A stretch of DNA of 64,000 bases from Bacteroidales bacterium UBA1745 (GCA_002314885.1 DCHT01000028.1:1-64000), one strand, 5' to 3'; numbered from the stretch's first letter, positions 28,357-38,691 are shown. Notes: generated by a model from the sequence alone, not told the origin. Translations and numbers: made by a program.

Positions 28357-29682
28357 TTATCTGCTAAGTGAATCGACGAACTGCTCGAGTTGATTTACAT
28401 CGTTGTCCATCATAGTATAAACCTTCTCCTTGGCCATAGCCTTTGCGAGTCCCTCCGGAATGGCCAGAATCTCGTCCACAGACACTTCAGGGGCATTCTG
28501 GGCAAAAGCATCGCGTATCACCTCACCGAACTTGGCGGCGTGTGCGGTTGCGAGGTAGAAGCCCTCTGCCTTGGACGCCTCGTAGGCCAGGAAGCCCACG
28601 GCGGCGTGAGGATCGGAAACATAGCCATAACGGGCGTAGATGTCCGCAATAGCCGCCTTTATCTGATCATCGGAATAAGCAAAACCTTCAAGAGAAGCCT
28701 TCAGGACGGCGAAATCGTTGCCGTAGAGGCACATCATCCTCTCGTAGTTGCTAGGCGCTCCGACGTCCATAGCATTAGCCACGGTGCGCACTGAAGGGCG
28801 AGGCACATACACGCCCGTGCTGAGGTACTCAGGCACCACATCGTTGGCATTTGAGGCACATACGAAGCGACGCACAGGCATACCCATCATAGATGCGAGC
28901 ATACCGGCAGTGATATTGCCGTAGTTGCCGCTAGGAACTACGATGTCCGGAGACTGTCCAGGATGGCGGAGAGTCCACTGCGCCCAGGCGTAGAAGTAGT
29001 AGAAGGACTGAGGGATCCAGCGCAGCACGTTGATGGAATTGGCTGAAGTCACATAGTGGTCGGCACGGAAGGCCACGTCGTTGAAGACGGCCTTCACGAG
29101 TGCCTGGCAGTCGTCAAAACAGCCTCTGACGCACACAGGATTGATATTCCCGCCGAGAGTAGTCATCTGACTCTCCTGGAGCGGACTAACCTTGCCCTCC
29201 GGATAGAGCACAACGACCTTGATGCCCGGCACGTTGTGGAAACCAGCCGCAACGGCGCTTCCGGTGTCGCCGGAAGTGGCCGTGAGCACGGTGAGGTCCT
29301 CGCTGCCGTCATTGAGCAGTCCGAGCATTCCGCCCATAAAGCGGGCACCGAAATCCTTGAATGCGAAGGTAGGACCGTGGAAAAGCTCCAGTACGTCCTT
29401 GCCGTCTTCGAGAGTATGCAGAGGGCAATCGAAGTCGTATGCCTTGCGTATCATCGCCTCGAGCCTGTCTGCAGGCACGTCGTCGCCGAAGAAAAGCGAA
29501 GCCAGGTAGATTGCCATATCGGCGTATGACACAGCTGCGAGGCTGCGCACCTTTTCCATATCGGCCTGAGGTATGAACTCAGGCATAAAGAGGCCTCCGT
29601 CGGGAGCCAGTCCCCTGAAGGCGGCTTCCTTGAGGCTATATGCGGCTTTGCGTTCCGCGTCCCTTGTGCTGTAGTATTTCAT
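28357..29682 (-). CDS. thrC: Threonine synthase
   Basis: A 441-residue PLP enzyme converting O-phosphohomoserine to threonine. The N-terminal YYSTRDAERKAAYSLKEA, the PLP lysine in FAFKDFGARF (near residue 113), TATSGDTGSAVA and SGNYGNITAGM are family hallmarks. It follows thrB by 5 bases. Confidence 0.95.
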   Translation of the reverse strand: MKYYSTRDAERKAAYSLKEAAFRGLAPDGGLFMPEFIPQADMEKVRSLAAVSYADMAIYLASLFFGDDVPADRLEAMIRKAYDFDCPLHTLEDGKDVLELFHGPTFAFKDFGARFMGGMLGLLNDGSEDLTVLTATSGDTGSAVAAGFHNVPGIKVVVLYPEGKVSPLQESQMTTLGGNINPVCVRGCFDDCQALVKAVFNDVAFRADHYVTSANSINVLRWIPQSFYYFYAWAQWTLRHPGQSPDIVVPSGNYGNITAGMLASMMGMPVRRFVCASNANDVVPEYLSTGVYVPRPSVRTVANAMDVGAPSNYERMMCLYGNDFAVLKASLEGFAYSDDQIKAAIADIYARYGYVSDPHAAVGFLAYEASKAEGFYLATAHAAKFGEVIRDAFAQNAPEVSVDEILAIPEGLAKAMAKEKVYTMMDNDVNQLEQFVDSLSR

Positions 29683-29687
29683 ACCTA

Positions 29688-30620
29688 TTATATAGTGATA
29701 TGGGTGAGTTTCGCGCCCTTGTTGGACACCTTGACCACATAGACTTCGCTACCGATCTCAAGGCTGTCGAAGTGATCCTTGAGTATCTTGCCGGCCTTCT
29801 CAGCCACCTGTTTGTTGTCGCAGAGAGCGAATACGGAAGGGCCTGAACCGGAAATGTTCATAGCGAGGGCACCTGCCTTGAGTATCTTGGCCCTGAGTTC
29901 GTCGAAACCAGGGATGAACTGCTTACGGTAAGGCTCAGCGACGTGGTCCTGCATAGAGTGGCCGATGAGGCTGATATTGCCCGTGCAGAGGCCGGCCACG
30001 AGACCGCCCACATTACCCCACTGGCGCACTGCATCGTGCATAGGCACTGCCTTAGGCAGGATTTCGCGCGCTTCCTTGGTGGTCACGACGATGTGCGGAT
30101 GCACGACTGCGCAGTAGAAGTTGCCCGGAACCGGCAGCTGAATGAGGTCGAGAGGCTCATATCCGCGTATGAGGACGATACCGCCCATCACTGCAGGTGC
30201 GGCGTTGTCGGCGTGGTAACCGCCGGATGCGAGGTTCTCACCTTCCATCGCGCAGACCACGACCTCCTCCTCTGAGAGAGGGCAGCCGAAGAGCTCGTTC
30301 ATACCGAAAGCGGCAGCTGCTGAAGAAGCCGCGGACGAACCGATGCCGGAGCCTGGATAAATCTTCTCGCAGATAGTGACGTCGATCTGGGCCTTCTGGC
30401 CTATCTTCTTGAGGAAGGATCTCACTACCGGGGTGATTACGTTCTTCTCGATGTCCGTAGGGATAGGAACATCCGTCTCGTTGGTGATCGTAAGGCCGTC
30501 ACCTTCACTTGCAGTAATCTCAAGGATATCACCGACCTCGTCAAGCGCGAGGCCTATGACATCGAATCCACAGCCCATATTGGCGATTGACGCCGGGGCA
30601 AAAACTCTGACTTTCTTCAT
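29688..30620 (-). CDS. thrB: Homoserine kinase
   Basis: A 310-residue GHMP kinase that phosphorylates homoserine. The N-terminal VRVFAPASIANMGCGFDVIGLAL and ATP loop PGSGIGSSAASSAAA (about 99-113) are clear. Between aspC (24 bases) and thrC (5 bases), it forms a short threonine block without thrA, which must be elsewhere. Confidence 0.95.
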   Translation of the reverse strand: MKKVRVFAPASIANMGCGFDVIGLALDEVGDILEITASEGDGLTITNETDVPIPTDIEKNVITPVVRSFLKKIGQKAQIDVTICEKIYPGSGIGSSAASSAAAAFGMNELFGCPLSEEEVVVCAMEGENLASGGYHADNAAPAVMGGIVLIRGYEPLDLIQLPVPGNFYCAVVHPHIVVTTKEAREILPKAVPMHDAVRQWGNVGGLVAGLCTGNISLIGHSMQDHVAEPYRKQFIPGFDELRAKILKAGALAMNISGSGPSVFALCDNKQVAEKAGKILKDHFDSLEIGSEVYVVKVSNKGAKLTHITI

Positions 30621-30644
30621 TGTCGGTTCGTTTATATTTTGTTG

Positions 30645-31838
30645 TTATTTCTGCGAATTATAGGCCTCCAGGGCCTTGCGGAGCACTACCATAGCCTTGG
30701 CGAGCTCCTCCTTCTTGAGGACGTAGGCCATACGGACCTGGTCCTTGCCCTCGTCCGGATCGGTGTAGAAGCCGTTGGCAGGGGCCATCATCACGGTCTG
30801 GCCCTCATACTGGAAGTCGGTGAGGCACCACTGGCAGAACTTCTCGGCGTCGTCCACCGGAAGCTTCACCATAGTGTAGAAGGCGCCCATAGGGGTCGGG
30901 CTGTAAACGCCGTCGATCTTATTGAGCTCGTTGAGCAGGAAGTTGCGTCTTTCGAGATATTCCTCATAGACCTGATCCATATACTCCTGAGGAGTGCCCA
31001 GGGAGGCCTCGGCAATGATCTGGCCGATGAGAGGCGGACTGAGGCGGGCCTGGCAGAACTTCATCACAGCTTCGCGCACCTCCTTGTTCTTGGTGATGAG
31101 GGCGCCGATGCGGATGCCGCACTCGGAGTAGCGCTTGGACACGGAATCGATGAGAATCACGTTCTGCTCGATGCCCTCGAGGTGGCAGGCTGAGATATAA
31201 GGAGCCTTGGTGTAGATGAACTCGCGGTAAACCTCGTCGGAGAAGAGGTAGAGATTGTGCTTCTTCACGATGTCGCGGATACGGCGCATCTCGTTCTTGG
31301 TATAGAGGTAACCGGTAGGGTTATTAGGGTTGCAGATGAGGATGGCCTTGGTCTTAGGGGTGATCTGCTTCTCGAATTCCTCGACTGAAGGCAGCTTGAA
31401 GCCGTCCTCGATGCGGGTCTTCACGCTCTTCACGATGGCACCGGCAGAGATGGCGAAGGCCATATAGTTCGCGTAGGAAGGGTCGGTCACGATGATCTCG
31501 TCACCAGGATTGAGGCAGGCCATATAGGCGAACTGCACGGCCTCTGAGCCGCCGGTGGTGATGATGATCTCATCCGGGCTGAGGTCGATGCCGTATTCTG
31601 CATAGTAACTTACGAGCTTGGTTCTCAGGCTCTTATAGCCCTGAGATGGGCTGTACTCGAGGATATTGCGGTCCACGTTGCGAACCGCCTCAAGCGCGCA
31701 GGCCGGGGTGTCGATGTCCGGCTGACCGATGTTGAGGTGATAGACCTTGATGCCGTTTCTCTTTGCATCGTCGGCGAACTTTGCGAGTTTGCGTATAGGC
31801 GAACTCGGCATATTCTGCGCTCTCTGGGATATTTCCAT
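30645..31838 (-). CDS. aspC: Aspartate (class I) aminotransferase
   Basis: A 397-residue fold-type I PLP aminotransferase: NIGQPDIDTP, GGSEAVQFAY, NPNNPTGYLYT, the PLP lysine in DSVSKRYSECGIRIG (near 240) and Arg of RMAYVL near the C-terminus. As first gene of the thr block it likely supplies aspartate, the precursor of threonine, although the specificity is inferred from context. Confidence 0.82.
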   Translation of the reverse strand: MEISQRAQNMPSSPIRKLAKFADDAKRNGIKVYHLNIGQPDIDTPACALEAVRNVDRNILEYSPSQGYKSLRTKLVSYYAEYGIDLSPDEIIITTGGSEAVQFAYMACLNPGDEIIVTDPSYANYMAFAISAGAIVKSVKTRIEDGFKLPSVEEFEKQITPKTKAILICNPNNPTGYLYTKNEMRRIRDIVKKHNLYLFSDEVYREFIYTKAPYISACHLEGIEQNVILIDSVSKRYSECGIRIGALITKNKEVREAVMKFCQARLSPPLIGQIIAEASLGTPQEYMDQVYEEYLERRNFLLNELNKIDGVYSPTPMGAFYTMVKLPVDDAEKFCQWCLTDFQYEGQTVMMAPANGFYTDPDEGKDQVRMAYVLKKEELAKAMVVLRKALEAYNSQK

Positions 31839-31884
31839 ATACTCTATAATTAGGTACTAGTTATTCAATCTATGTATAATCCGT

Positions 31885-31892
31885 CAAATATA
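31885..31892 (-). promoter_or_regulatory. -7 box of the aspC-thrBC operon
   Basis: TATATTTG on the minus strand, an exact TAnnTTTG match, 46 bases upstream of the aspC start. The -33 region falls in palindrome A and is weak (TGTT). Confidence 0.6.
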
Positions 31893-31911
31893 CGAAAAAT
31901 CCCGTAACTCT

Positions 31912-32003
31912 AACAGTCACAAAAAAAATGACTGTTGGAGGGAAAAACCTTCCAACAGTCACGAAAGTATTGACTGTTGGGCCGGAAAGCGGCCCAACGG
32001 TCA
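31912..32003. repeat. Tandem palindromes of family A after the repeat lipoprotein
   Basis: Two family A stems in a row (AACAGTCAC 31912-31920 with TGACTGTTGG 31929-31938; CCAACAGTCAC 31952-31962 with TGACTGTTGG 31971-31980). The last arm also opens a larger hairpin, TTGACTGTTGGGCCG with CGGCCCAACGGTCAA (one mismatch, loop GAAAG), immediately after the stop of the 970-residue lipoprotein gene. The 8-T run at 31921-31928 (minus strand) between the first pair of arms suggests the group also ends transcription. Confidence 0.7.
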
Positions 32004-32004
32004 A

Positions 32005-34914
32005 TTATTCACCAAGAGCGGCGATTACTGTACAAACAGCACCTGAAGCGTCAGCAGCGTTGCCGCTACCGAATGCCATAAGGTTGTCTGCAGTGACAGC
32101 AGTTCCGTTGAGGGAACCAGCCACCTTGACAGGATCAGACTCTGAACCGAGAGTCCAGGCAGTGGTGTAAGCGTTGCGGCCGAGAGCCATACCTGCGTAT
32201 GCTGCAGTGTTGGCGTCAACGGTGATAGCACATTTTACGCTGTTGCCTGAGAAAGAAGCCGCAGGAGTGGTTCCTGCAATTGCGACACCTACGAGACCGC
32301 CCACATAGAACTGAGCGGAAACATCCTTAGTAGTGTTGGCCGTAGAAACGATATCACCCTCGTTGCGGTTGTTGAGGAACTTCTTAGGACCCATCGTACC
32401 GCAGACGCCACCGAGGTAGCTGTAAGCGCTGTAGCTTACCTGGCCGACCTCGATCTTGCCCTTATTGGTACATCCGCTGAGCTCTGTAGGAACAGTGTTG
32501 GCAGCGATGATACCAGCACCGAAGAGACGACAAGGAGTAGTCTCGTTTGGCTTGAACTCGATGGTACCCTCGTTTATACAGTTCTTGACAGAACCCGTGG
32601 TAGTACCTGCGATACCTGCAACAGTCATAATGGTAGCAACAGTAGTCTGGTCAGGAGAGCCACCCTTGATTGTACCCTTGTTGGTACATCCGGAGATGAG
32701 ACCTGCAGCGTTTTCACCCTGAGCGAGGATACCGCCCACATAAGTATTCTTGTTGACGTCACCGACGAAAGAAAGAGTTCCCTCGTTGACGCACTTAGAA
32801 ACCTGGGTTCCGCCGCTGGCGTCATATCCCAAGATACCTGCAAGGTAACCGTTGTTTGCAAGCACGCAATTTGCTGCAACGAGTTTAGCAGTGTTACCGC
32901 AGTTGGTGAGCTTATCCTTAAGGGTAGCGTTGTAACCAGCAACTCCACCTACATAGTATCTTGCACCATTGTTGGTGACGGTAATATCGCCGTTGTTGAA
33001 ACAATCTATAAGTTCAGTGACCAGACAGGTATTTGCTGAGCCAAGCATATTTGAAGTTACGCCACCTATATAAACATTCTTTCCTGTGTTGGTAACATTG
33101 ACTGTAATTTTGCCATTGTTACTGCAAGCAGTAAGCGAGGTACTGTATGAACGGCTGGTGACACCACCTACAAAAACGTCGCAAGTAGCAGTACCCTCAA
33201 CGGTAATATTACCGAAGTTGCCGCATCTGTCGTAAGAAGAAGTCTTGGTGTCATAGCCGCTAGAGAGCTTGTAGTTGGTAAGAGGAGCAATACCGCCAAA
33301 GCGATTGGCCTTGGTGTTGGTTGCAGTTACTACAATTTCACCGTTGTTGGTACATTCCACGACAGCATGAGCATACTGAGCATAGCCGATGATTCCGGCA
33401 GCATCCTGGGTGTTGTCACCACCAATGGAAACCTTGCCATAGTTTGTGCAATTCTCCATATAACAGTTAACACCGTCAAATGCACCGACGAGGCCACCAG
33501 TGGTAGCAGCCTTGTTGCAAGCCAAAGTCGATGAGTTATTGGTGATGTCACCATAGTTCTTACAATTCTTGATGGTCACGTTGTTCTTTACGGTGCCGAG
33601 GAGGGCACCTGCACGGTGGCGTGAGGTACAAGTTGAAGGAATAGTGACAGGAGTGAAGTTCACGAGGTTCTCAACAGTTGTATAGCCGTAAACGTAAGCG
33701 ACACAACCTGGATAGTAGTAAGTAGAACCGTCATCCTTGATGTCGAAAGTACAGGTTGAGACTCCGTCGTAAGTACCCTGGCCGGTAGTGAAGTCATAAT
33801 CCTTGGAGCCGAAGGCAATGTTCCTTATGAAAGTAGGGTGCTCAGGATCGTTGCAGCCCACACGCTGGAATACAGAAGCATCACCAGACTTGCCGGCAAT
33901 AGTGTAGTTGTAGATCCTGTGGTTGTTGCCTTCGATAGAACCATAGTAGCGGTTGTACTTCTCAGGAGTAAAGTCCGGCGCGTTTGCGAGATCGAGGTCT
34001 GCGGTTAATTCGATGACGTCAGTCACACTGTAGAAGTTGCTGTACTGGCTGAAAAGGACGAAATCTTCAACAGAACCGATCTTTGAAGGGAGATTCACAA
34101 CCTGTGCACCTGAAGCAACGTTTCCGAGGGAAACGGTGTGGTTGCGGAGAAGGGTAAGTGCATTTGAGGAAGTGGAAAGGCACTTGCCGGCAACGACAGT
34201 CACACCAGCAGTGAAGGTAGTAGGAGCAACTGCCAGGTAGTAGTTGGAAGCAGTCAGGACTGAATCAGCCTCCGCACGAGAAAGAGTTACAGAGGTAGAA
34301 CCTGAGCAGACTTCCTCGGCGTCCTTGCAAGCGACTGCGCCGGCGATTTTCTCGGACGCGTTACCCTTTACCAGTACAGTGCTGAGAGTATCGGTTGCAC
34401 CAACAGTAATGCGAACGAGAGCTGTTACATTCTGGAAGCTGAGATCGGCCTTGGTGCTGTCAATCCTTTCGGTACGTGCGTATGCAACGAGAGCCTTAGG
34501 GTCTGCAAGCTGTCCATAAGCTACAGTCTGGGATGAAGGGATAGATACGTTGACAAGAGTATCGACAACGCTTACGAAAGCAGATGCAGGGTAAACTGCA
34601 GTGATAGTCTTAGCTGTGTCAGCAACATAGCCCTTGAAATAAGCAACACCACCGTTCTTCTCGAGGGAAGCGACAGTGAAGATACGAGCAGCAGCACCAT
34701 CATATACGGCGATGGTATCATTCTCTGCCCAAGTAACGGCGAGATTGGCTCCGAGGTCAGCCTTGGTGTCAATGCCAGCCTTGGAAGCGCAGAGGGTCAT
34801 CTCAACGAGGCCCTTCTCGATTGGTTTCACCTGTACAGGCTCGAATTCCTTGGTACAGGACGCTGTGGCAACGATTGCGAGAGCCACAGACAGTATGCAA
34901 TAAATTTTCTTCAT
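32005..34914 (-). CDS. Large surface lipoprotein with GLUG-like tandem repeats
   Basis: About 970 residues, lipobox ATASC. The start MKKIYCIL is preferred; MMTMKK adds three residues. The N-terminal 290 residues are a fimbrillin-like beta domain. From about 380 on there are roughly ten repeats of 45-60 residues with the pattern C-x-N-x-G-x-I ... YVGGI-x-G (for example CTNYGKVSIGG, CSNNGKITVN, CFNNGDITVT, CVNEGTLSF, CTNKGTIKGG, CINEGTIEF, CTNKGKIEVG), similar to GLUG repeats of secreted adhesins. Last gene of the second SusCD locus. Function unknown; binding or adhesion is plausible. Confidence 0.65.
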   Translation of the reverse strand: MKKIYCILSVALAIVATASCTKEFEPVQVKPIEKGLVEMTLCASKAGIDTKADLGANLAVTWAENDTIAVYDGAAARIFTVASLEKNGGVAYFKGYVADTAKTITAVYPASAFVSVVDTLVNVSIPSSQTVAYGQLADPKALVAYARTERIDSTKADLSFQNVTALVRITVGATDTLSTVLVKGNASEKIAGAVACKDAEEVCSGSTSVTLSRAEADSVLTASNYYLAVAPTTFTAGVTVVAGKCLSTSSNALTLLRNHTVSLGNVASGAQVVNLPSKIGSVEDFVLFSQYSNFYSVTDVIELTADLDLANAPDFTPEKYNRYYGSIEGNNHRIYNYTIAGKSGDASVFQRVGCNDPEHPTFIRNIAFGSKDYDFTTGQGTYDGVSTCTFDIKDDGSTYYYPGCVAYVYGYTTVENLVNFTPVTIPSTCTSRHRAGALLGTVKNNVTIKNCKNYGDITNNSSTLACNKAATTGGLVGAFDGVNCYMENCTNYGKVSIGGDNTQDAAGIIGYAQYAHAVVECTNNGEIVVTATNTKANRFGGIAPLTNYKLSSGYDTKTSSYDRCGNFGNITVEGTATCDVFVGGVTSRSYSTSLTACSNNGKITVNVTNTGKNVYIGGVTSNMLGSANTCLVTELIDCFNNGDITVTNNGARYYVGGVAGYNATLKDKLTNCGNTAKLVAANCVLANNGYLAGILGYDASGGTQVSKCVNEGTLSFVGDVNKNTYVGGILAQGENAAGLISGCTNKGTIKGGSPDQTTVATIMTVAGIAGTTTGSVKNCINEGTIEFKPNETTPCRLFGAGIIAANTVPTELSGCTNKGKIEVGQVSYSAYSYLGGVCGTMGPKKFLNNRNEGDIVSTANTTKDVSAQFYVGGLVGVAIAGTTPAASFSGNSVKCAITVDANTAAYAGMALGRNAYTTAWTLGSESDPVKVAGSLNGTAVTADNLMAFGSGNAADASGAVCTVIAALGE

Positions 34915-34926
34915 AGTCATCATTGT

Positions 34927-37056
34927 TTACCAAGTGTAACCGAAGGTTGGGTCGAATGGCTCAGTAGTCTGAGGATAGAGGAAAGCAGTGTTCCAAGCTG
35001 CATAGCCAACTCTGGTCGAATTGGTTGAATAGTCTCGGCAATAGTAGACCTTCGTAGGGAATCCTCCGGTGAGGTTAATGGTCTTGGTGCCGTCGGCGGT
35101 AGTGGCCTTGAGATTCAGCTTGACATCAGTATCGCTGAGGGTGATGCTACCTTCTTCAATATAGAAGGCTGTGCCGGTATAAGAGTTAGTAATTTTCTTA
35201 TATGCAGATGTAGCTACATTGGCGATGAATTTACCCTTAGCCTCAGAAGCATACTTGCAGTAAGTATATGTTCCAGCGGCGATAGGTGCGTCACTGTATC
35301 TGTTACCGAAGTTCTTATTATAAACATACTCAACATCAGTAGCAACAATAAACTGTATCTCAAACTGTCCACCAGTCCAGCCAATAGTTGAAACAAACTT
35401 GCAATCTGCTATAGGAGCAGGCTGGAAGGTCTCTGCTGCATACGGATTACCCAAGCCGAACATAATGTACGCTGCGTTTGGACCATCATACTCAGTAAAC
35501 TCATAGTCAGCATCCTCAATTGCAGGAACGTGATTGTCTTCCATTTCAGGAACAGCAACCTTGTCGTAAACCTTCTTAAATTCGATGGTCTTTGCTACAT
35601 CACCTTCGGCAGATGGAGTTCCGCCATAGATGAGATTGAACTCGAACTTGTAGGTTCCGTCATTGTTTGCACTGATGGTAACGGTAGAGCCTTCGTTCTG
35701 AGCAAGACTGTAATAGCCCTTGCCACCGCTTACGAGAGCGTAGCCGGCATAATTGCTCTGAAGGAGGGAGTGCTCAGGGTATGCATAGATACCATTACTG
35801 TACTTAGATGCGATTTTAGCATCACCGTCAGTGAGGGAGAATGTTCCAGTAGGGAATACCTTGCCAGCGCCCTTGGTAGCATAAAGTTCAGTAGATATTG
35901 TGTAAACATAGTCTACGTCAGCAACTTCACGGCTTGGATGGAAGGTAATGTAATATCCGTCAGCACCACTGGCGAAATGAGTGTAGTAGTCACCCTTGTA
36001 AGAGACCTCGCTTACCTCAAGACCCTTGGACTCGTCCTGAATTGCAGGAAGTTCACCGGTGAAGTTGTAAGCAGAAGCGGTAGTTGCACCCATAGGAGCG
36101 AGGAGAGCCGCGATGGTGTAAACCTTGCCTTCCTTGGTGATTTTGATCTGAGCGTCGGAAACTTCCTTCTCCACGCCACCTTCAACGATCTTGGTGTAGT
36201 ATGCGTGCTTGCTTCCGAGGGTGATGGTGCTGTCCTTGTAAGTGTCAGCAGCATCTGCAGAATACTCGATTGCAGGAATGCCCTCGAGAGGCTTCTCCTG
36301 AAGTTTGCTGGTGATGACGAGCCTTACTGAGCCCTTAGCAGTGGTAGCATCGATGACATACTGGCCGTGCTGACGGACACTGTAGTTCACGTCGTCATAA
36401 GTACCCTGACGGTTGGAGATGTAAGCAACGGAAGTGATCTGCATTGCGCCTTCTGCAGCAGCCTGCTCAACGGTTACAGTAACAGCGTTGCCCTCTGAAG
36501 GAGTAACGGTGATAGTAGCCTGACGAGCCTCAAGGCCAGTGTTTGCAGCAACGTCGAAGCTGTAGGCAGTCTCAACAGGAGCAGCCTTGGTAGCCTTTGC
36601 GATCCAGTCGCAGCCAGCGGAGATGGCAACGTCGTAGGTAACGTTTGCCTTCACCTTGAAGCCGATGGTCTGAGCCTTCTCGTCGAGCTTGAGAGCGCTG
36701 TCGCCATTGAGCTCGAAAACGCGGGCATAACCCTGGTTTACGGTGATAGTTGCGGACAGCGATGCGGCAGTCACGACAACTGATGCTGAACGGTCCTCGT
36801 AGGTGTCGTTAGCAGCAACCTTGACGGTAATCTTCGCCTCACCTGCAGTACCTGAAGCAGGAGAAACGCTTACCCAAGGATCACTGGACACTGCGGACCA
36901 GTCCACGTTTGTGGTGAAAGAGAACGTCTTCTCCACGCCAGCGACGGGAGCAGAGATCCCATCATCAGTCAGACTCAGGGAATCCGGGTCCGGCTGACAC
37001 GCAGTAAAGGCGATAAGCACTGCTACTGCGCTGAAGATGAAATTTTTCAGTTTCAT
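34927..37056 (-). CDS. BACON-domain surface lipoprotein
   Basis: A 709-residue lipoprotein (lipobox FTAC, Cys20). Two BACON domains follow (about 26-111 and 112-197), recognisable by VDWSAVSSDPWVSVSPASGTAG...VTVNQ and CDWIAKATK...ATITVTPSEGNAVTVTVEQ. The C-terminal 500 residues contain repeated beta segments of the type DVDYVYTISTELYATKGAGKVFPTGTFSLTDG, twice or three times, without a recognisable catalytic domain. Likely a surface binding protein for the ligand of the adjacent SusCD pair. Confidence 0.7.
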   Translation of the reverse strand: MKLKNFIFSAVAVLIAFTACQPDPDSLSLTDDGISAPVAGVEKTFSFTTNVDWSAVSSDPWVSVSPASGTAGEAKITVKVAANDTYEDRSASVVVTAASLSATITVNQGYARVFELNGDSALKLDEKAQTIGFKVKANVTYDVAISAGCDWIAKATKAAPVETAYSFDVAANTGLEARQATITVTPSEGNAVTVTVEQAAAEGAMQITSVAYISNRQGTYDDVNYSVRQHGQYVIDATTAKGSVRLVITSKLQEKPLEGIPAIEYSADAADTYKDSTITLGSKHAYYTKIVEGGVEKEVSDAQIKITKEGKVYTIAALLAPMGATTASAYNFTGELPAIQDESKGLEVSEVSYKGDYYTHFASGADGYYITFHPSREVADVDYVYTISTELYATKGAGKVFPTGTFSLTDGDAKIASKYSNGIYAYPEHSLLQSNYAGYALVSGGKGYYSLAQNEGSTVTISANNDGTYKFEFNLIYGGTPSAEGDVAKTIEFKKVYDKVAVPEMEDNHVPAIEDADYEFTEYDGPNAAYIMFGLGNPYAAETFQPAPIADCKFVSTIGWTGGQFEIQFIVATDVEYVYNKNFGNRYSDAPIAAGTYTYCKYASEAKGKFIANVATSAYKKITNSYTGTAFYIEEGSITLSDTDVKLNLKATTADGTKTINLTGGFPTKVYYCRDYSTNSTRVGYAAWNTAFLYPQTTEPFDPTFGYTW

Positions 37057-37111
37057 TCTTTTTGGTTTTAATGAGTTAATAATAAATGTGTTATGGTAGT
37101 TAAAAAACTAA

Positions 37112-38689
37112 TTATCTAAGTGTTGTTCCTATTGCCGTTATCTCGCCGAAGCCGCCCACGGTGCCATTGTTCTTGAACACGCTGAACATACCGGTGGAAA
37201 CGATGAAAGGCCTCATATATATCTTGCCCTCCCCCGTGGACTCGTTGTAGGTCACCATCAGCATCTGGAGACGGTGATATGCCAAAGGGAATTTGTAGCC
37301 GGACTCACTGCTGGTGCTCTGATCGTAGTTTCGGATACCGAACCAGGCCTGCCTGTACTGCCGCATCATAGTCACTTTCTCATTCTCCGAATCAGGAGCC
37401 CAGTTGAGGGTGGTAGTGCTTGCCGTATTGCCGGAAAGGACAGTGGAATAGACCTTGCTGCCCACTGAATAATAGAAGAAGTCGGCATTGTCGCAGAAGG
37501 CAAAATGTTCTGCCTTGTCTATATCCGTGGCTTTCAGTTCGAATGTCGTTGCAGCGATGGAATTGCCTACCACCGCACACCAGTACTTGCCTTCGGTATC
37601 CTTGAGGACGAAGCATCCTCTCTCACCCTTGATGGCGCCGCAGGCCACGCAGCTCTTGTCGGCGAGGAATGATGGCTCAGGAGCGCTTTCACCATTCATC
37701 ACGGTCATCGAAGACTGGAATGCCGACCAGCAATGGATGGAATAGAAGCTGTGGGTTTCATCGGAATATCTGAAGACCATACAGCCGCTGCTTCCGATGC
37801 CGCCACAGGTGTTGGAGGTGGTAAAGGAATTCTTTATGTCATCCGGGCAAGGAATCGCCGCGTATACGCAATCCAACATATCACAGCAGGTAAACAGGCG
37901 GTTGTTGATGATGGCAAATGAAGAATAGTTGCCGCCGTTGAAGAGAGCCTGCACGTCAAATGAGTCCAGTTTGGTGGAAGCCATAAGATTATTGCCACTC
38001 TTCTCTATGCCATAGCTGACAGGAGAAAGAGCAGTAAGTTCCTTTTCCGTGCCGACCATAATGATGTCATAGTTGTAGGATGACACCGGAGCAAGGTCGA
38101 AGTTGGTGGCATTCCTGGCAAGCAAAGAAGTCACACGATTCTTGAGCGGCTCGCCGTTTCCGAGCGAGTAGAGAGCCTTGGTGACGCGTGCCTTGGAATC
38201 GCTGTAGCCATAAGTCACGGACGAAGTGGCGACGAGATCGAGTTCGTAAGTCGCGCCCTTGTCCCTGGTGTTCGCCACAAGCACGCCTTCACCGAGAGAA
38301 TTGCTCACATAGACAGGCCATATCCTGTACCTGGAAAAGCCAGTCTCAAGATTGGTCACGGTAAGGGTAAGATAGTACGGACTCGTGGACGGAGAGTTCA
38401 GTATCCTGTATTCAATGCTCTTCTCACTGCCCAGTTCAAGCCTGTCCTTTGAACTGCCGGGACGCATATCCATCTCCCAGAAATATTCCAGCTGCTCTTC
38501 GGAGACACCTTCCTGAGTGGCTTCCGCGGAGAATGATACAGTCTCGCCATAGAAGCAGAAGAGAGTGTCCGCAGTGACACTGGTCTTGATGAGTATATCA
38601 GGATACTCGAAAGTGGCCACAGTACTCTTGTCCTGATAGCAGGCGGCAGTCAGCAGCAGCACAGCAAATATGTACACTAACTTCTTCAT
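37112..38689 (-). CDS. PKD-like family lipoprotein
   Basis: A 525-residue lipoprotein (LTAAC, Cys17). Residues about 28-130 form a PKD-like Ig domain (FCFYGETVSFSAEAT...YFWEMDMRPG...YYLTLTVTN); the rest resembles a beta-propeller with blades such as GCMVFRYSDETHSFYSIHCWSA. Usual partner of DUF4843 and SusCD in Bacteroidetes loci that lack glycosidases. Three bases separate it from the DUF4843 gene. Confidence 0.7.
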   Translation of the reverse strand: MKKLVYIFAVLLLTAACYQDKSTVATFEYPDILIKTSVTADTLFCFYGETVSFSAEATQEGVSEEQLEYFWEMDMRPGSSKDRLELGSEKSIEYRILNSPSTSPYYLTLTVTNLETGFSRYRIWPVYVSNSLGEGVLVANTRDKGATYELDLVATSSVTYGYSDSKARVTKALYSLGNGEPLKNRVTSLLARNATNFDLAPVSSYNYDIIMVGTEKELTALSPVSYGIEKSGNNLMASTKLDSFDVQALFNGGNYSSFAIINNRLFTCCDMLDCVYAAIPCPDDIKNSFTTSNTCGGIGSSGCMVFRYSDETHSFYSIHCWSAFQSSMTVMNGESAPEPSFLADKSCVACGAIKGERGCFVLKDTEGKYWCAVVGNSIAATTFELKATDIDKAEHFAFCDNADFFYYSVGSKVYSTVLSGNTASTTTLNWAPDSENEKVTMMRQYRQAWFGIRNYDQSTSSESGYKFPLAYHRLQMLMVTYNESTGEGKIYMRPFIVSTGMFSVFKNNGTVGGFGEITAIGTTLR

Positions 38690-38691
38690 CG

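Noticed and set aside
28356..31900. Threonine-type leader peptide or TPP riboswitch before aspC-thrBC-pnuC
   Set aside because: The 46-base 5' region of aspC holds no Thr/Ile-rich ORF and no terminator, and no riboswitch core is visible upstream of pnuC.
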